Positions 7,453-15,593 of a stretch of DNA of 36,792 nt are shown piece after piece. Made by a program: the position numbers and the translations under genes. Position 1 is the first letter of the stretch. Every line of letters starts with the position of its first letter. This DNA comes from DSUN01 sp035527715. Its GTDB lineage: Bacteria > Planctomycetota > PUPC01 > DSUN01. The notes under the pieces were generated by a model. It saw only the letters and a list, made by a program, of their open reading frames with translations, ran no database searches and was not told the origin of the DNA. Location: the NCBI GenBank assembly GCA_035527715.1, contig DATKZY010000242.1, forward strand, positions 1-36,792. Reading direction: 5' to 3'.

Positions 7453-8463
7453 ATGGCGCGCGAACGCGCGGTGGTGGTGGGGGCGGGAGGCATTTCGAAT
7501 GCCTGGTTCCCGCCGCTGATCAAGGAGAAGGTGCAAGTCGTCGGGGTGGTGGACCTTCGCCCCGAGGCGGCCGAGGGCCAGGTGAAGAAGCACGAGCTGA
7601 AGGCCGAGGTCTCGACTGACCTCAAGGGCACGCTCGCCAGGCTCCAGCCTGATTTCGTGGTGGACCTGACGGTGCCCGAAGCCCATTGCTCGGTGACGTG
7701 CACGGCGCTCCGGGCCGGCTGCCACGTGATCGGCGAGAAGCCCATGGCCTCCTCGATGGCCGAGGCCCGCAAGATGGTCAAGACCTCCGAGGAGACGGGC
7801 AAGCTCTACATGGTCAGCCAGTCGCGCCGCTGGGACGCGAAGCACGACGTGGTGAAGCGCACGGTGGGGCGGCTCGGGGCGCTGACGACGATCAACTGCG
7901 ATTTCTACGTCGGCGCGCACTTCGGCGGCTTCCGCGACGAGATGCCCTCCCCTCTCATCCTCGACATGTCGATCCACCACTTCGACCTGTGCCGCTTCAT
8001 GACGGGCGCGGACCCCGTGGCGGTGTACTGCCAGGAGTTCAATCCCAAAGGCTCCTGGTACAAGGGCGACGTAGCGGCCTCCGCCATCTTCGAGATGAGC
8101 GACGGCGTGATGTTCACCTACCGCGGAAGCTGGTGCGCCGAGGGCTGCCAGACGAGTTGGAACGGCGATTGGCGCTTCATCGGCGACAAGGGCACGCTCC
8201 TCTACGACCACGACCAGGAGCCCCACGGCGAGGTGGTCGTGGGCAAGACGGGCTTCTTCCGCGACAAGAAGCCTCTCGCTGTGGCGAAGCCTCGCATCAA
8301 GTATGGCGGCATGCGCGGCGGGCTCCGCGAGATGCTCGCCTTCCTCCGCACGGGGCGCAAGCCCCAGACCGAGTGCCACGACAACATCAAGAGCCTCGCC
8401 ATGGTCTTCGCCGCCATCGAGAGCAACAAGAAGGGCAAGCGCGTGCCCGTGAGGGCGATGTGA
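7453..8463 (+). CDS. Gfo/Idh/MocA family oxidoreductase (cytoplasmic type)
   Basis: A 336-residue protein with ATG at 7453 preceded by AAGGAG. No signal peptide, unlike the two Tat paralogs. Rossmann motif VVVGAGGISNAW at the N-terminus, EKP motif in HVIGEKPMASSMAEA, and LDMSIHHFDLCRFMTGADP with the His-rich active-site segment typical of the family. Probably an NAD(P)-dependent dehydrogenase of a sugar, inositol or related polyol. First gene of a run continuing with the isomerase-like protein 82 bases downstream, which suggests oxidation followed by isomerisation or epimerisation of one substrate. Exact substrate unknown. Confidence 0.88.
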   Translation: MARERAVVVGAGGISNAWFPPLIKEKVQVVGVVDLRPEAAEGQVKKHELKAEVSTDLKGTLARLQPDFVVDLTVPEAHCSVTCTALRAGCHVIGEKPMASSMAEARKMVKTSEETGKLYMVSQSRRWDAKHDVVKRTVGRLGALTTINCDFYVGAHFGGFRDEMPSPLILDMSIHHFDLCRFMTGADPVAVYCQEFNPKGSWYKGDVAASAIFEMSDGVMFTYRGSWCAEGCQTSWNGDWRFIGDKGTLLYDHDQEPHGEVVVGKTGFFRDKKPLAVAKPRIKYGGMRGGLREMLAFLRTGRKPQTECHDNIKSLAMVFAAIESNKKGKRVPVRAM

Positions 8464-8470
8464 GACGTCC

Positions 8471-8520
8471 GGTCCCATAGGTCCCATACGTCCCATTTGT
8501 CCCATGGGACCTATGGGACC
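8471..8520. repeat. GTCCCAT heptamer hairpin between two operon genes
   Basis: Perfect 17-bp inverted repeat: GGTCCCATAGGTCCCAT (8471-8487) and its complement at 8504-8520, with a 16-base loop that carries further GTCCCA units. It starts 8 bases after a stop codon and ends 25 bases before the next start. It could act as a terminator, attenuator or mRNA-stability hairpin inside the operon. Confidence 0.65.
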
Positions 8521-8545
8521 CGAGCAAGAGTGAAAGGAGCCTGTC

Positions 8546-9436
8546 GTGTATCACGAAACCATTCGGGTCGGCACACTGGTCAACGGCGGGGCGAAGACGG
8601 CCGACTACATTCGCCAGATTCTGCCCCACGGCTTCGAAAGTCTCTCGATCACCTTCTGGCAGACACTCGGCGACACGAACCTCAGGAAGCTCGCCGCCGA
8701 GGTGAAGGATGCCCTCGCGGGCACCGAGGTGGTGATCAGCTCGCTCGGCGTGTTCGGCAACCCGCTGATGGACGACGAGAAGGCCAAGGCGGCCCGCGAC
8801 GGCTGGAAGAAGCTGATTGACGCGGCGCGCCTCTTCGGCACCGACCTCGTGTGCGGCTTCACGGGCCGCGTGGTGGACAAGCGGATCGACGAGTCCATGC
8901 CCCGCTACGCCAAGGTCTTCGGCCCCCTCGCGAAGCGGGCGAAGGACAAGGGCGTGCGCCTGGCCTTCGAGAACTGCGACATGGGCGGCACCTGGTGGCG
9001 CGGCGACTGGAACATCGCCCACGGCCCCGTCGCCTGGGAGATGATGTTCAACGCCATCCCGTCCGACAACATCGGCCTCGAGTGGGAGCCCTGCCACCAG
9101 ATGGTGAAGCTCGTTGACCCCATGCCCCAGCTCCGCAAGTGGGTGAAGAAAATCTTCCACGTCCACGGCAAGGACGCCACGGTGCTGTGGGACGTGGTGC
9201 GCGAGCACGGCGTCCACGGGCCGCGGGCGTTCGCCTTCCACCGCACGCCCGGCTTCGGCGACAGCAACTGGACCGACATCATCAGCGAGCTGCGCCGCGG
9301 CGGCTTCGCCGGCTCGATTGACATCGAGGGCTGGCACGACCCCGTCTACCGCGGCGAGCTGGAGATGACGGGCCAGGTGGCCGGCCTCAACTACCTGAAG
9401 CGCTGCCGCGCCACCTACGTGCCCAACCCGACCTGA
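8546..9436 (+). CDS. Sugar phosphate isomerase/epimerase-like TIM barrel protein
   Basis: A 296-residue protein with GTG at 8546 and AAAGGAG upstream. It fits the xylose-isomerase-like TIM barrel superfamily (AP_endonuc_2, PF01261). Candidate metal ligands are Glu142 in LAFENC, Glu181/His184 in LEWEPCH, His205/His207 in FHVHGKD and Glu261 in IDIEGWHD. Such enzymes isomerise or epimerise sugars or inositol intermediates using a divalent metal. No signal peptide, so cytoplasmic. Placed between a Gfo/Idh/MocA dehydrogenase and a beta-propeller protein, 21 bases before the latter. The specific reaction cannot be assigned. Confidence 0.85.
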   Translation: MYHETIRVGTLVNGGAKTADYIRQILPHGFESLSITFWQTLGDTNLRKLAAEVKDALAGTEVVISSLGVFGNPLMDDEKAKAARDGWKKLIDAARLFGTDLVCGFTGRVVDKRIDESMPRYAKVFGPLAKRAKDKGVRLAFENCDMGGTWWRGDWNIAHGPVAWEMMFNAIPSDNIGLEWEPCHQMVKLVDPMPQLRKWVKKIFHVHGKDATVLWDVVREHGVHGPRAFAFHRTPGFGDSNWTDIISELRRGGFAGSIDIEGWHDPVYRGELEMTGQVAGLNYLKRCRATYVPNPT

Positions 9437-9457
9437 GGCATCGCACGGAGAGCCCCA

Positions 9458-10705
9458 ATGGCCGTCGCGCTGAGCGACCGGTTCCCGCAATACACGGGCT
9501 TCGACCCACAAGTGCCCGTGTGGTGCGCGACGCCGGGCACGGGCCGGGTGATCCACCGGTTCTTCGACACGTCGCCCTTCAGCCCGTCGGGCCGCTACCT
9601 CGGCCTGACGCGTCTGCCCTATGAGGACCGCCTGCCGCGGCCGGGCGACATCGCCGAGGTCGTGCTCGTGGACCTTGAGGCGGGAGAAGAGCGCGTGGTG
9701 GCCGACACGCGCGGGTGGGACACCCAGCTCGGCGCCCAGGTGCAATGGGGCGCGACGGACGCCCAGCTCTTCTTCAACGACCTCGACCCGACGACGTGGC
9801 GGCCCTTCGGCGTGGTGCTCGACCCTGCGACGGGCAAGCGCAGGGACCTCGAGGGCACGGTCTACATGGTCTCGCCCGACGGCAAGCGGGCCGCCAGCCC
9901 CTGCCTGCGGCGCACCGCGGTCACCCAGGCGGGGTATGGCGTCGTCGTCCCGCCCGAGCGCGTGCCGCGCAACCGCGGAGCGTCCGCCGACGACGGGCTC
10001 TACGTCACCGACACCGCGACGGGGAAGTGCGAGCTGCTCGTCTCGTTCGCCCAGGTGCTCGAGGCGGCCACGCCGCTGCTGGAGGCCCGGGACTACGAGG
10101 GCGGCGCCTTCTACGCCGCCCACGTGAAGTGGAACCGGCAGGGCACGCGGCTCATGCTCGTGCTGCGCTGGGTGCCCGACGGCCGCGGGCGGATGAAGCC
10201 GCACGTCGTGACGATGGGCGCGGACGCCTCGGACCTCCGCATCGCCATCCCCGCCGCCGAATGGCTCAAAGGCGGCCACCACCCCGACTGGTGCCCCGAC
10301 GGCGAGCACGTGATGATGAACCTCAAGCTCGACGGCAAGACGCTGCGGCTCGTGCAGGCCCGCTTCGACGGCAGTGGCCTGAAGGCGATGACGGAAGCGG
10401 TCCTCGGTTCGGGCCACCCCACGCTGCACCCCAACGGCCGCCACGTGCTCACCGACGCCTATCCCGGCGAGCCGGTCGCCTTCAAGGATGGCACGGTGCC
10501 CATCCGCCTCATCAACCTCCAGAAGGGCACGGAAGCCACGCTCGTGCGCATCAGGACCGTGCCGCCCTACACCGGCCCGAAGGGCGAGCTGCGCGTGGAC
10601 CCGCATCCCGCCTGGGACCGCCGCTTCGGCCGCATCGCCTTCAACGCCTGCCCCGAGGGCACGCGGCGCGTCTACGTGGCCGACCTGACCCCTGTTCTCA
10701 AGTGA
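9458..10705 (+). CDS. Beta-propeller protein, oligogalacturonate lyase-like/TolB-like
   Basis: A 415-residue protein with ATG at 9458 and GGAGAG upstream. It shows repeated blade-like strands: FDTSPFSPSGRYLGLTRLPY, VDLEAGEERVVADTRGWDTQ, VYMVSPDGKRA, HHPDWCPDGEHVMMNLKLD and HPTLHPNGRHVLTDAYP. This pattern fits the oligogalacturonate lyase-like/TolB-type propellers often found in polysaccharide-use clusters of PVC bacteria. No signal peptide is visible. The stop overlaps the start of the transporter gene (GTGA), so the two are translationally coupled. Lyase activity is not demonstrated by sequence; it could be a sugar-binding or non-catalytic propeller. Confidence 0.72.
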   Translation: MAVALSDRFPQYTGFDPQVPVWCATPGTGRVIHRFFDTSPFSPSGRYLGLTRLPYEDRLPRPGDIAEVVLVDLEAGEERVVADTRGWDTQLGAQVQWGATDAQLFFNDLDPTTWRPFGVVLDPATGKRRDLEGTVYMVSPDGKRAASPCLRRTAVTQAGYGVVVPPERVPRNRGASADDGLYVTDTATGKCELLVSFAQVLEAATPLLEARDYEGGAFYAAHVKWNRQGTRLMLVLRWVPDGRGRMKPHVVTMGADASDLRIAIPAAEWLKGGHHPDWCPDGEHVMMNLKLDGKTLRLVQARFDGSGLKAMTEAVLGSGHPTLHPNGRHVLTDAYPGEPVAFKDGTVPIRLINLQKGTEATLVRIRTVPPYTGPKGELRVDPHPAWDRRFGRIAFNACPEGTRRVYVADLTPVLK

Positions 10706-11703
10706 GCCCCGTGCCGAGCCCGGACCCCCACGCGCGCGACGACAGGTGGCTGGCCGTGCTGTGCCTCGTCGGGGCCATGCTCTGCTGGGGCTGCATCCCG
10801 GTCTTCCTGCGGTTCTTCATCGCCAGCGAGGGCATGGACCCCTGGGCAGTGAACGCGGCGCGGTACCTGGTGGGCGCCCTGTTCTGGCTCCCCGTGGTGC
10901 TCCTGTGGCGGAAGCGGCGGCGGGAGGGCGATGGCCCGGCCCGCGGACGCAGCGTGTGGCGCGACGCGCTGGTGCCCTCGGCGATCAACGTGGTGGCGCA
11001 GGCGACCTATGGCATCAGCCCGGCCTACGCGACCGCGCCCACGATCGGCTTCGTCCTGCGCCTGTCGTTCCTCTTCACGCTGCTCTTCGGGCTGATCTTC
11101 GTGCGCGAGGAGCGGCGGCTGCTGCGCCGGCCGACCTTTCCGCTCGGGGTGCTCGTGTGCCTGGCGGGCGTGGTGGCGATGTTTGCCGAAGGGCTGGCGA
11201 AGCAGGGGAGCGCGTCGGTGGCCGGGATGGTCATCCTGCTCGTCTCGACGGTGGGCTGGGGCGGCTACGCGGTGAGCGTGCGGAAGTTCATGTCCGGGTA
11301 CCCGGCGAGGCTGGGGTTCGGGGTAATCAGCCTCTACACGGCGGCGGGGCTGATCGGGCTCGCCTTCGTGTTCGGGCGGCCGGCGTCGCTGGGCCACGCA
11401 GGCGGCGGCGTGTGGGTGGCGCTCGTCGTCTCGTCGTTCCTCGGCGTGGCGTTCGGCCACGTGCTCTACTACCGGGGCATCCATCGGCTCGGCCCCGTGG
11501 TGTCGGTCGGGCTGCTGCTGGGGCAGCCGCTCGTGACCTACGCCGGGGCAGCCCTGGTGCTGGGCGAGACGCTGACAGGGGTGCAGGCGCTGGGCGGGGT
11601 GGCCGTGGTGGCGGGCGGGGCGCTCCTCCTCGCGGCGGAGGCTGGCCTGGAGCCCGGCGCGCGCCCGCCGGCCCGCGACGGCGAGGCGGCTTCCGCGGCT
11701 TGA
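10702..11703 (+). CDS. EamA/DMT family transporter
   Basis: A 333-residue membrane protein with about ten hydrophobic segments in two EamA halves, e.g. WLAVLCLVGAMLCWGCIPVF, LVGALFWLPVVLL, GMVILLVSTVGWGGYAVSV and VSVGLLLGQPLVTYAGAALV. The GTG at 10702 overlaps the preceding stop by four bases; GTG at 10711 is an alternative, and neither has a strong ribosome site, which fits translational coupling. DMT transporters move small metabolites, usually outward; here perhaps a sugar or catabolic product (inference). The TGA stop at 11701-11703 overlaps the -35 box of the guaB promoter. Confidence 0.85.
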   Translation: MSPVPSPDPHARDDRWLAVLCLVGAMLCWGCIPVFLRFFIASEGMDPWAVNAARYLVGALFWLPVVLLWRKRRREGDGPARGRSVWRDALVPSAINVVAQATYGISPAYATAPTIGFVLRLSFLFTLLFGLIFVREERRLLRRPTFPLGVLVCLAGVVAMFAEGLAKQGSASVAGMVILLVSTVGWGGYAVSVRKFMSGYPARLGFGVISLYTAAGLIGLAFVFGRPASLGHAGGGVWVALVVSSFLGVAFGHVLYYRGIHRLGPVVSVGLLLGQPLVTYAGAALVLGETLTGVQALGGVAVVAGGALLLAAEAGLEPGARPPARDGEAASAA

Positions 11704-11728
11704 CTCGCCGGGCGAGTTCTTGTATCCT
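11700..11728 (+). promoter_or_regulatory. Promoter for guaB operon
   Basis: -35 TTGACT (11700-11705), 17-bp spacer, -10 TATCCT (11723-11728), about 50 bases before the guaB ATG. It overlaps the end of the upstream transporter gene and separates the two transcription units. Confidence 0.65.
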
Positions 11729-11786
11729 GATGCGAGGAGGGCCGCGCGGCCCGCGATGTCCCCCCAATGCCGCAGGAAGGACGCGA

Positions 11787-13286
11787 ATGAGGCTCGATGG
11801 CTACGACGCAGAAAGTCTCTTCGAGAAATACGGCGGGCTGACCTACGACGACATCAACCTTTTCCCCGGCCACGTGTCGTTCGGCCTGGACGACGTGGAC
11901 CTGAGCTGCAACCTCACCCGCCATATCCGCCTCCAGATCCCCATCGTGTCGTCGCCGATGGACACGGTGACGGAGAGCGGCATGGCCATCGGCCTCGCGC
12001 TCCTGGGCGGCATCGGCATCGTCCACTACAGCAACTCGGTCGAGGATCAGTCCCGCCACGTGCGGCGCGTGAAGCGCTTCGAGAACGGCTTCATCACGGA
12101 CCCCGAGGTGCTCTCGCCGGGCGATCGCATCGCGGACGTGGACCGGATCAAGAAGGAGCACGGCTACTCGGGCATCCCCATCACGGAGGACGGCACGCTC
12201 AACACGAAGCTCGTGGGGATCGTGACGAACCGCGACATTGACTTCGAGCCCGACCGCTCGAAGCTGCTGCGCGAGGTGATGACAACCAACCTCGTGACGG
12301 CCCGCAAGGGCATCACCCTCCTGGAGGCCAACCGCATCCTCCGCGAGAGCAAGAAGGGCAAGCTGCCCATCGTGGACGAGGCGGGGCGCCTCGTGTGCCT
12401 CGTCGCACGCACCGACCTGCGGAAGAACGAGGACTACCCGCTCGCCACGAAGGGCGCCGACAAGCAGCTCCTCGTCGGCGCGGCCATCTCCACCCGCGAC
12501 GCCGATCACGAGCGCGTGGCCGAGCTGGTGAAGCAGCGCGTGGACGTCATCGTCATCGACTCCTCCCAGGGCGATTCGGTTTACCAGGTCAAGATGATCG
12601 AGCACATCAAGTCCACGTATCCGCAGCTCGACGTGATCGCGGGCAACGTGGTGACCCGGCGGCAGTGCGAGCACCTGATCGCCGCGGGCGCCGACGGGTT
12701 GCGGATCGGCATGGGGCCGGGCTCCATCTGCATCACCCAGGTCACCACGGCCGTGGGCCGCGCCCAGGCGTCCGCCATCTACCAGTGCGCCGGCTGCGCG
12801 CACGAGCACGGCGTGCCCGTCATCGCCGACGGCGGCATCACGTCCAGCGGCCACATCTGCAAGGCCCTGGCCCTCGGCGCCGACGCCACGATGCTCGGCT
12901 ACCTGCTGGCCGGCACCACCGAGGCGCCCGGGGAGTACTTCTACGAGGGCAACGTCCGCGTCAAGCGCTACCGCGGCATGGGCTCCATCGAGGCCCAGCT
13001 CGAGGGGGGCGAGAAGCGCTACTTCTCGCAGCGCACCAGCATCCCCGTGCCCCACGGGGTCAGCGGCACGGTCGTGGACCGCGGCCCGCTGAACACCTTT
13101 ATCCCGTACCTGGTGCAGGGCGTGCGCGACTCGCTTCAGAAGCTGGGCTACCGCGACCTGCGCGCGCTCCACAAGGCCCTTGCCGAGGGCGAGCTGCGCT
13201 TCGAGCCGCGCTCGGCCTCGGCCCAGATCGAGGGGAATGTCCACGGGCTCCACTCGTTCAAGGAGCCGACGCTTCCCACCCGTTGA
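11787..13286 (+). CDS. guaB: IMP dehydrogenase, eukaryotic-type
   Basis: A 499-residue enzyme making XMP from IMP with NAD+, the committed step to GMP. ATG at 11787 follows CAGGAAGGACG. The N-terminal LTYDDINLFPGHVSF begins the barrel; CBS-like Bateman repeats lie at about residues 105-230; the catalytic loop is GSICITQ with Cys315; then VPVIADGGI and EAPGEYFYEGNVRVKRYRGM. The details resemble eukaryotic IMPDH more than usual bacterial GuaB: GFITDPEVLSP, SKKGKLPIVDE, RTDLRKNEDYPLA, CITQ rather than CTTR, and the tail GELRFEPRSASAQIEGNVHG. It leads a likely operon with the pseudokinase (29 bases downstream) and ybeY. Its product feeds GMP synthase, whose ATP-pyrophosphatase part is at 35615-36550. 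Confidence 0.96.
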   Translation: MRLDGYDAESLFEKYGGLTYDDINLFPGHVSFGLDDVDLSCNLTRHIRLQIPIVSSPMDTVTESGMAIGLALLGGIGIVHYSNSVEDQSRHVRRVKRFENGFITDPEVLSPGDRIADVDRIKKEHGYSGIPITEDGTLNTKLVGIVTNRDIDFEPDRSKLLREVMTTNLVTARKGITLLEANRILRESKKGKLPIVDEAGRLVCLVARTDLRKNEDYPLATKGADKQLLVGAAISTRDADHERVAELVKQRVDVIVIDSSQGDSVYQVKMIEHIKSTYPQLDVIAGNVVTRRQCEHLIAAGADGLRIGMGPGSICITQVTTAVGRAQASAIYQCAGCAHEHGVPVIADGGITSSGHICKALALGADATMLGYLLAGTTEAPGEYFYEGNVRVKRYRGMGSIEAQLEGGEKRYFSQRTSIPVPHGVSGTVVDRGPLNTFIPYLVQGVRDSLQKLGYRDLRALHKALAEGELRFEPRSASAQIEGNVHGLHSFKEPTLPTR

Positions 13287-13315
13287 CCGCCCGACCCAGG
13301 AGGCACTGCGGCCCG

Positions 13316-15151
13316 ATGAGTCCCAAGCCACCGCGACGTTCCGGGAGCCCTGGCCGGCGCGGCGCTGCGCCGCGCCCGGGCTCGTCCTCCCCCTCTGACT
13401 CGGCCGTGGGCCCGCCGCCGGCCGGGAGCGTGGACCCGGTGGTCGGCCGGGAGGTCGCCGGGCACCAGATCCTCCAGCGCGTCGCCACCGGGCGCTTGTG
13501 CTCGACCTACCGGGCCACCCACACGGCCATGAACCGCCTCGTGGCCTTCAAGGCCCTCAGCCCCGACGCCAACGCGAACACCCTGGCGAAGTTCCAGCAG
13601 ACCGCGCGCCACTCGGCCCTGCTCCACCACCCGAACATCGCCAGCATCTACGACGTGAACAGCGATGGCGGCGTGCACTTCTGCACGATGGAGTACGTCG
13701 AGGGCCAGACCATAGGCGAGCTGCTCCACGCCCACCGGCGCTTCCCGTCGGCCGACGCCATCCGCGTGGCCATCGACGTGGCCGAGGCCCTGCGCTTCTC
13801 CAACTCGAAGGGGGTGCCCGGCTGGCGCCTGTCGGCCAACCGCGTGGTCATCTCGAAGCGCGGCGAGGTGAAGATCCTGCCGCCCACCTTCAGCCCGGCC
13901 GGGGCACCCGTGCTCGACGACCGCTACGTCATCGGCGCCGTCGGCGTCCTCCTCTACGCCATGCTCAGCGGCGGAAAGGTCCACGACCTCGAGTGGGCGC
14001 TCGAGCCCGGCTCGAGCGTGCGCAAGCAACTCGACCGCCTCCACAACGCGGCGCCCGGCATTCGCCGCGACGTCGCCCAGGTGGTCGAACGCCTCCTGGG
14101 CATCGCGGGCGAGCCGTTCCACAGCGTGGACGCCGCGCTCCACGGCCTCCGCGCCCTCCTGGCCGCCAAGGAGCAGCTCGAGACCCGGGCCCGCAGCCTG
14201 GCCGACAGCGCCCGGGCGCGCACCCAGCGCACCCGCACGAGGATCTACGTCGCCATCGGCGCGGTCGCGTTCGTGGGACTCGTTATCCTCGTTCTCTTCA
14301 TCGCGCGCTCCGGGGTCGCCGCCAGCGCGGAGAAGGAGTACGCCCGGGCCGCCGCCGCGGCCGGCGCGGCCTTCAAGGCATTCGAGGAGGCCCAGAAGCA
14401 GTTTCTCGCGGCCCCCGACGACGCGTCGGCGAAGCAAGCGGCCGCACACCTCGAGCGGGCCAAGGCCGCGTTCGCCGCCGTCGCCGCCGACTATCCCGAC
14501 CACCCGCGGGGCCAGGCCGCCGCCCAGAACGCCCGCAGCGTGGACGAGCAGCTCCAGCGGTTCCGCGACCTCGCTCAGGCCGAGATCCGGTATGCCGCGG
14601 CCAGGGTGAAGATCGAGGAAGCCGACAAGGCGTTCGAGCGCGACATCGCCGCCCGCCTCGAGCAGGGCGGCGACGTCGACGCCGAGGTCTGGCGCCGGCG
14701 CTACCTCGCCGTCGCCAAGGAGTTCGCCGACAACGCCAGGGCCGCCGAATCCATCAAAGTGATCCTCGCCAACCTCCCCCGGCACGTCCTCCGCGCCCAG
14801 ATGAAGATTGACACCAACGCCGTCGCCAACGACGTCAAGTCGAAATACCTGTCCAGCTACCAGTATGGCAAGGCCATCGAGGCCTGGAACGAGTACCGCC
14901 GCAAGTACGGCAAGGCGGAGAGCGATGCCTTGCGCAAGGAGGCCCTCCAGAACTACGACACCAAGACCACCGAGATCCGCCAGCTCGCCCGCCTCAAGTG
15001 GGCCGAGCTCAACCAGCAGGCCAAGTACCACGTCGGCAAGCAGGACTACCAGAAGGCCCGCGACATCTACAACCGCATCCTCGAGAACTTCGGCATCCTG
15101 GAGTACACCGAGCGCGCGAAGGAGGAGCTTGCCAAGCTCCCCAACCGATGA
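13316..15151 (+). CDS. Transmembrane pseudokinase with extracytoplasmic helical/TPR-like domain
   Basis: A 611-residue protein with ATG at 13316 after CCCAGGAGG. Residues 1-40 are Pro/Ser/Arg-rich. A Ser/Thr kinase-like domain follows at about 43-285: the glycine loop is poor, the VAIK-type lysine is kept (VAFK, Lys79), and the hinge MEYVEG is typical. The catalytic HRD segment is replaced: PGWRLSANRV (168-177) puts Trp170 at the catalytic Asp position. The DFG site reads LPPT (188-191). Both catalytic and Mg-binding Asp residues are therefore missing, so it should not phosphorylate. One membrane segment lies at 310-330. The remaining 280 residues are Ala-rich and helical, with repeats such as AEKEYARAAAAAGAAFKAFE and KQDYQKARDIYNRILENFG, resembling coiled coil/TPR. 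It may be a signalling scaffold. Its stop overlaps ybeY. Confidence 0.85.
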   Translation: MSPKPPRRSGSPGRRGAAPRPGSSSPSDSAVGPPPAGSVDPVVGREVAGHQILQRVATGRLCSTYRATHTAMNRLVAFKALSPDANANTLAKFQQTARHSALLHHPNIASIYDVNSDGGVHFCTMEYVEGQTIGELLHAHRRFPSADAIRVAIDVAEALRFSNSKGVPGWRLSANRVVISKRGEVKILPPTFSPAGAPVLDDRYVIGAVGVLLYAMLSGGKVHDLEWALEPGSSVRKQLDRLHNAAPGIRRDVAQVVERLLGIAGEPFHSVDAALHGLRALLAAKEQLETRARSLADSARARTQRTRTRIYVAIGAVAFVGLVILVLFIARSGVAASAEKEYARAAAAAGAAFKAFEEAQKQFLAAPDDASAKQAAAHLERAKAAFAAVAADYPDHPRGQAAAQNARSVDEQLQRFRDLAQAEIRYAAARVKIEEADKAFERDIAARLEQGGDVDAEVWRRRYLAVAKEFADNARAAESIKVILANLPRHVLRAQMKIDTNAVANDVKSKYLSSYQYGKAIEAWNEYRRKYGKAESDALRKEALQNYDTKTTEIRQLARLKWAELNQQAKYHVGKQDYQKARDIYNRILENFGILEYTERAKEELAKLPNR

Positions 15152-15591
15152 CCCTCGCCCTCGCCAACCGCCAGCGCCGCGTCGCCCTCGACCGCAAGGC
15201 CCTTCGCGCCCTGTGCGAGCGCATCCTGGCCGCGCACGGCCTCGACGCCAACGTCAGCCTCTGCTACGTCGGCGACGCGGCCATCCGCGCCCTCAACCAG
15301 CGCTACCTCGGCCTCGACGAGGCCACCGACGTCCTGGCCTTCCCCCTCGAGGAGCAGGGCGAGATGGCCGGCAGCGCCCCCGAGGAACGCCTCCTCGGCG
15401 AAATCGTCGTCTCCGCCGAAAAGGCCCTGGCCGAGGCCACGCGGCGCCGCATCCCCGTCGCCCGCGAGCTGGCCCTCTACACCGCGCACGGCCTCCTCCA
15501 CCTCCTCGGCTACGACGACCACACGCCCGCCGACCGCCGCCGCATGCGCCGCGCCGAGCGCGCCGCCCTCGCCGCCGCGGGCTTGCCCTGA
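15148..15591 (+). CDS. ybeY: Endoribonuclease YbeY
   Basis: A 147-residue metalloprotein for 16S rRNA 3'-end maturation and ribosome quality control. ATG at 15148 overlaps the pseudokinase stop (ATGA). The family motif TDVLAFPL is at 60-67 and the zinc-site segment is HGLLHLLGYDDH, with His114, His118 and His125. One residue is inserted before the last His compared with the common HGxLHLxGYDH. Length is normal. Translational coupling to the membrane pseudokinase is unusual. Convergent with the next gene, 2 bases between stops. Confidence 0.93.
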   Translation: MTLALANRQRRVALDRKALRALCERILAAHGLDANVSLCYVGDAAIRALNQRYLGLDEATDVLAFPLEEQGEMAGSAPEERLLGEIVVSAEKALAEATRRRIPVARELALYTAHGLLHLLGYDDHTPADRRRMRRAERAALAAAGLP

Positions 15592-15593
15592 CC

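Noticed and set aside
6628..8505. A long minus-strand frame spanning the start of pgi and the Gfo/Idh/MocA gene
   Set aside because: It overlaps two clearly recognised genes and has low-complexity composition; shadow of real coding.
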